Origin: Doryteuthis pealeii
Lineage: Eukaryota > Mollusca > Cephalopoda > Myopsida > Loliginidae
Assembly: GCA_023376005.1 (NCBI GenBank)
Contig: CM042151.1
Coordinates: 81,988,018-82,052,017 of the forward strand
Direction of reading: 5' to 3'
Length of the DNA: 64,000 nucleotides
Made by a program: the position numbers and the translations under genes. Below, piece after piece: positions 59,101-64,000 of the stretch. The notes beneath the pieces are model-generated. The model was given only the letters and a program-made list of their open reading frames with translations. It did not search any database and was not told the DNA's origin. Numbering within the stretch: the first letter of the stretch is position 1; every line of letters begins with the position of its first letter.

Positions 59101-61538
59101 TCTGTAATTAAAAAATAACATTATTGCTCTGTAACGTATATGATAATTTAGCACACTAAAGAAAGTGAGACCCAAAGAATATATCAAATGATATAGAGAC
59201 CTCCAAGTGAATACGTTTTCCTAAAAGTGCTAAGATATACAACCGACTGTTAAATATTTAAAATGACATTTTCTATAATTAACATTTTTAGTAGCTTTTG
59301 GTATTTTAATTAAAAATAATCGTTTGTTTTTTTATTAGAGGGACGGACTGACGATGATCCAAATTCAATAGCCACTAATTTATTTTAAAATCTTACGACA
59401 CAAGAAAAAAGGTAATTAATTCTTTTTATTAAAATATTTCCAGGTATTTTACTTCATGAAAACGGTCATTTTCGAATTTAAGAAATAAATGAGTTTAAAT
59501 TTTAAAAGACCAAAACTTGATTTACAGTGTAATTAAATTGATATTTTAAGCTTAGAAATAATTTCTAGAAATTCTGTCAAATAGAAATCTGAACACATTT
59601 ATTTAACTCAGAAAGGATATTAAATTTAAGAATTAAAATATCCATTAACTGATTCTATTAACTGATATCATAGGGATGAAGTAGCTAAAAATGAATAGAA
59701 ATTCTCTTCTATGGATGTCAGAATAGGAACAATGTACCTACACGGTTTCGATAAAAAGGTTTGTTCGGCATTTTCAGGAAGTGATTTACTACGAGAGACA
59801 CATGTAAAAGTAAGGAAGTTAAGAAGGAAATGGACACGAGTCAGAATAAATCAATGAACGAATTGAAGCAGATATCCTACCTTATTGAATACATGTCAAA
59901 AACTTGTCAGTAGGTAAAAAAATATCTTATAAATATATTTTCCTTACTAAACAAATTATAACGCAAAAAAATTATTGATATACAAAAGATTTTATGAACG
60001 TTAATTGCAACAGCCATTTAGAAAGTGAAATCCCCCCTCCTCAAAAATAGGACGTAGATTTTTAAAAACTTACTAGAAAAAGCTTTTGAAAACTAATTAT
60101 GATACATTCGACGTTTTCTGTTAACAACTTTACAAAAACATTAATAAATGAAGAGTTTCATTGTTAGTTGCGACATAGTAAAAAAATGTAAACAATTCAT
60201 TATAATATTATTTAAATTTTCGATGTATTATATTGGGAAAAATTGTTTCATTTATTATCGACAACATTTACAACGTAAATATCTTTTTATTTTATTGATT
60301 GATAGTCACTGCGCATGTGTTACTTATATTAATAATATTCTATTGTTTTGTTAAATTAACTCACTCATGTTTAAACTATGGTCGAACTATTATAACTCAA
60401 TCTCGATTCTACTAACAATTTTATTAAATGTTATAGATTTCACAATGGTTGAATCTAAGAAAATTATTCAGTTCGGTTAATATTTCAAGAAATTTAACTC
60501 GTCTATTTAAAATCGGAAGTTTTCATTAAAGTTTCTCTTAAAAATAGAAATAGAACTTTCAAGATATACAGTTATTCATTCCAAAGAAACAGACGGTTGA
60601 ATAAAAACAACTTTACTCAATGATTATATAGTATCAAGTTGAAATAAAAAGGAATTATAAACATGATATTTAAAACGTCAAACACCGAACGAACTACAAT
60701 ACAGAATTTCATTCAAATTCGTTCCGAAAAAAAAGGTAGAACTTTCAAGATATCAAGTCACCCCCCCCCTACCGCAAATGAACAGACGGTAGAACAAATT
60801 CTTTATAAAATTTGTAAACCTATGATTATGACATTGGATATTTAAACCGTCAATCGCATAACCAACTGTAATATAAAATATATTGTAAACCTGGAAATTA
60901 GAATTAAACTGTGTGTTACTTAATTAGTATTTGTACATTCTCAGTATAATAAAATATAAAAAGAAAAATACAACATCAAATATATATGAATGAAAAGTTA
61001 CATAGAACTCACCCTTTTCCGTGCACTCAGATAATGATTAAATTCAGTGAATGGATACATTTGAAATAATTCTGAAATCTTAGTTAAATAAGATAGAGAA
61101 TATTACACTAGCTAAATATTAGGGGGAGTAAAATATGTTCCTAGATATTATTCAAGTCCGACGTTTATTATTTTTAATAAATCTTACTCCAAAAAATAAT
61201 TATCTGCAACGGAAGAAGTGTAAATATCTGGTAAACAAGGGTACGCGAGTTCGTTCCTTGCTCTTAATTTTTGCAGCATCCAAATCTACAAAATATTCAA
61301 CAGTTTTATGAATATTGATGGACACGACGTATAAAATAGTTCATTAGGTTAAAAAAACGTTTGAGATGTTTTACAAGAGAAATATTCTGACTTTTTTTAT
61401 TATAAACATTTCGAATTATTATATGGTAGATTTAATATTAATGCAGTAAAAGTTTCATTTATTCAATTATTTTTGTTTGTTTTACAAACATAAATATTTC
61501 TCTCGGGAAATGTGGGAAAGATAAAAATCACAAAACGC

Positions 61539-61540
<2 letters not shown>
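59101..61540. other. Intergenic block with family A copy
   Basis: 59.3-60.9 kb is a diverged relative of 33.1-34.8 kb. A family A copy starts near 60960. No gene recognised. Confidence 0.55.
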
Positions 61541-61594
<54 letters not shown>

Positions 61595-61800
61595 ATTGGC
61601 ATTTGACATTGCGCTAAAATACTTGGGAAGGGAACGAATCCAACTAGTCTCTCTCGAGCTATGTATAAATAGTAGGGCAGACAGGGCACTTAAACTTGGA
61701 AGAGCAACCGGAATCGGTAAAGAAAACTGAAGTCAAACCCATTTTGATTACGCTTACAATTTGACTGTGTGTCACATCCTGTAGAGGGTTAGATAAATAT
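61541..61800 (+). repeat. (TA)n and right part of family A
   Basis: (TA)n to about 61591, then GCCATTGGCATTTGACATTG and GCTAAAATACTTGGGA: the fourth copy with the same internal order. Confidence 0.8.
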
Positions 61801-61932
61801 ATACAAAGACACGAGATCAATGATTCGCTCAACCAATACCGACTCTAATTTCTTGTTAATTCTCATTGCAGTCTTGCGATAAATTACATTAGCTAATGAT
61901 TATATATTCTAATAATATGGAAATCTCTCTCT

Positions 61933-62032
61933 NNNNNNNNNNNNNNNNNNNNNNNNNNNNNNNNNNNNNNNNNNNNNNNNNNNNNNNNNNNNNNNNNNNN
62001 NNNNNNNNNNNNNNNNNNNNNNNNNNNNNNNN
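61933..62032. other. Assembly gap of exactly 100 N
   Basis: One hundred N bases, a conventional placeholder for a gap of unknown size. The frame drawn across it is not meaningful. Confidence 1.
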
Positions 62033-64000
62033 GGTTTTCTGTGTTTCGTCAAGTTCATTGGAAGGAATGACTTGATATGTTGAAAGTGCCATTTTTACTT
62101 TAGAAACGAATTGAATGAATTTTGTATTGCAGTTCGCTCGGCCGTTCGTCGGTTTTTAATTGCTACATGGTTTTATAATAGTTTTGACACGTTCGTTATA
62201 ATCAATTTTTATAAAAGTGTTTGTTCTACCGTCTATTCATTTGGATTGAATGTCTGAATACGCTGAAATGAATGTTTCGATTTTAAATGGACAATTTCTT
62301 GAAATATTTTTGTAAATGAACTGAATGTTATTATCAGATTAACCCTTTCTGAAAATCAACCAATATCTAATTAAAATGTTGGTAAAATCGAGATGGAGTT
62401 GAAAGTTTTCCCATGGTTTTTACATGGACGTATTAAATTAATAAACCCAATAAATGCATTATTTAATATCAGTTACATATAAGTAATTAACTTGACAAAT
62501 ATAAAATGAATAATATTTACATATTAAATATATCACGATAATAAAATAGTTTTTTTTTAATATTATACATCGACCATTGAAATAATATCATCATGGATTT
62601 TATCCCCTTTTTTTACTATGTTGGCAACTAAAAAAAAAAAAGAGAAACTATTCATTAATTATACATAGATAATGTTGTTAATAAATAACTTGAAGATTAA
62701 CATAATGATTTATTTCAAAGATGTTTTCTTGAAACTAAAATCAACATAATATCTCAAAACGAGGGCGTGAATTTTTGGCGTTGAAACTGATGTCATAACA
62801 CCTTTTGTATATAATAATTTTCATGCGATAAATACTGATAAAGATTTTCTTCTATGCGGATGAAAATAAAAAGAATTAGTCTGGAAAATAGTCAGTTTTA
62901 TTTTGAAATGTAAAGTATAGAATATTTTCCGTCAACAATGCATGAAATAATACGGAACAAAACTCGGTTTTTACTCAGTAATCACTTGCATTATTTTCAC
63001 TGTAACATCTGAAAGCTTCAATTATTTCTTCTCGTTGATTTATTCTGATTCGTTTCCACTTTCTTCGATGGCTTTCCTTGTTCGTACCTTTCAATCCCTT
63101 CTTATGTCTCTTGTAGTAGGTCAGTTCTGAAAATTTTCGAACAAATCCTGTTTATTAAAACCATGTTCGCGCTTAAAATTGTTCCTATTCTGCCAGTCAA
63201 TAAGAGAAATTCTATACTTTTTTAGTCTACTTCGTCCTTGTGATATCGCTTGTCTGTCCTTCCACTAAACCTCTGTTAAAACAGTTGATAGGAATTTTTA
63301 ATTCTTAAATCTAATATCCTTTCTAGTAAATAAATTTTATTCATATAATGTTTAATTCTCTAGTTGACAGAAATTCTACAAATAGTTACTTAGCTTAAAA
63401 AAATCAATTTAATACAATGTGAGTCAGGTTTTGTCTTTCTTTTAAATTTTAACAATTACGTTTTAAAATTTAAAAGAAAGACAAAACCTGACTCACATTG
63501 TAATTAAATTGATTTTTTTAAGCTAAGAACTATTTGTAGAATTTCTGTCAACTAGAAATATAAACATTATATGATAAAATTTATTTAACTAAGAAAGGAT
63601 ATTAGATTTAAGAATTAAAAATTCCATCAACTGTTTTAACAGAGGTTTAGTGGAAGAGACAGACAAGCGATATCACAAGGACGAAGTAACTAAAAAGTAT
63701 AGAATTTCTCTTATATGACTGGCAGAATAGGAACAATTTACCGACATGGTTTTAATAAAAGGATTTGTTCGAAATTTTCAGAAACTGACCTACTACAAGA
63801 GACATAAGAAGGGATGAAAGGTACGACAAGGAAAGCATCGAAGAAGTGGAAACGAATCAGAATAAATCAACGAGAAGAAATAATTGAAGCTTTCAGATGT
63901 TACAGTGAAATAATGCAAGTGATTACTGGTAAAAACCGAATTTTTGTTCCGTATATTTCATGCATTGTTGACGGAAAATATTCTATACTTTACATTTCAA
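62033..64000. repeat. Large palindrome at the window end, arms at least 535 bp
   Basis: The right arm starts at 63465 and runs to the window end. The left arm ends at 63450 and runs back to about 62915 for the mirrored part, around a 14-base centre. The left part as a whole (62033-63450) is the reverse complement of sequence like 33.26-34.65 kb. The arms share variants that the 33 kb copy lacks but differ from each other mainly by single-base insertions or deletions. It adjoins the 100-N gap. No gene inside. Confidence 0.85.

Noticed and set aside
61889..62092. 67-codon minus-strand frame across the gap
   Set aside because: Half of it is undetermined residues from the N run.

Overview
This is a eukaryotic, probably invertebrate, nuclear window. 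It is strongly AT-rich, crowded with (TA)n, (GA)n and (AAT)n microsatellites and with retrotransposon and Helitron debris, and its only clear host genes are C2H2 zinc-finger genes. A tRNA-headed SINE, several non-LTR reverse-transcriptase fragments, (TA)n/(GA)n expansions and zinc-finger amplification would suit a coleoid cephalopod genome. That is an inference from general character only, and other invertebrates such as chelicerates are not excluded.

Backbone: four paralogous zinc-finger loci lie on the minus strand at about 3.85-5.9 kb, 23.2-24.8 kb, 39.4-41.3 kb and 52.7-57.3 kb. A fifth, orphan piece of 5' flank lies at 28.0-28.2 kb. Each locus has a finger array followed by the same Asn/Gln/Ser-rich C-terminal region of roughly 300 residues, and the flanking DNA is also shared, so the window looks like a decaying tandem segmental duplication with a unit of very roughly 13-19 kb. 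Only the 39.6-41.0 kb copy is an uninterrupted gene (459 aa). The others are broken by a frameshift (copy 1), a frameshift plus nonsense codon (copy 2), and start-codon loss plus a 2.5 kb retrotransposon insertion and tail lesions (copy 4).

Between the loci: a tRNA-headed SINE with a perfect 13-bp target duplication (0.85-1.1 kb); a repeat family carrying an internal (TA)n tract, one copy of which is split by a Helitron (10.4-12 kb); a non-LTR reverse-transcriptase relic split by a solo LTR (12.8-13.6 kb); long foldback sequences (14.0-14.6 kb); a duplicated promoter/leader-exon-like segment (15.5 and 17.1 kb); repeated mini-exons starting ATG-TCN-ACA-AGA with strong GTGAGT donors (18.4, 18.8, 20.2 kb); and a minisatellite of about 22 units (20.5-21.8 kb). 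Further right are two more Helitron copies (26.8 and 28.5 kb), several large inverted repeats, a Ty3/gypsy pol relic (57.9-59.1 kb), and a 100-N assembly gap followed by a palindrome that looks at least partly like an assembly artefact (62.0-64.0 kb).

No genuine tRNA, rRNA, CRISPR or operon structure was seen. Most short open frames are microsatellite or antisense artefacts.
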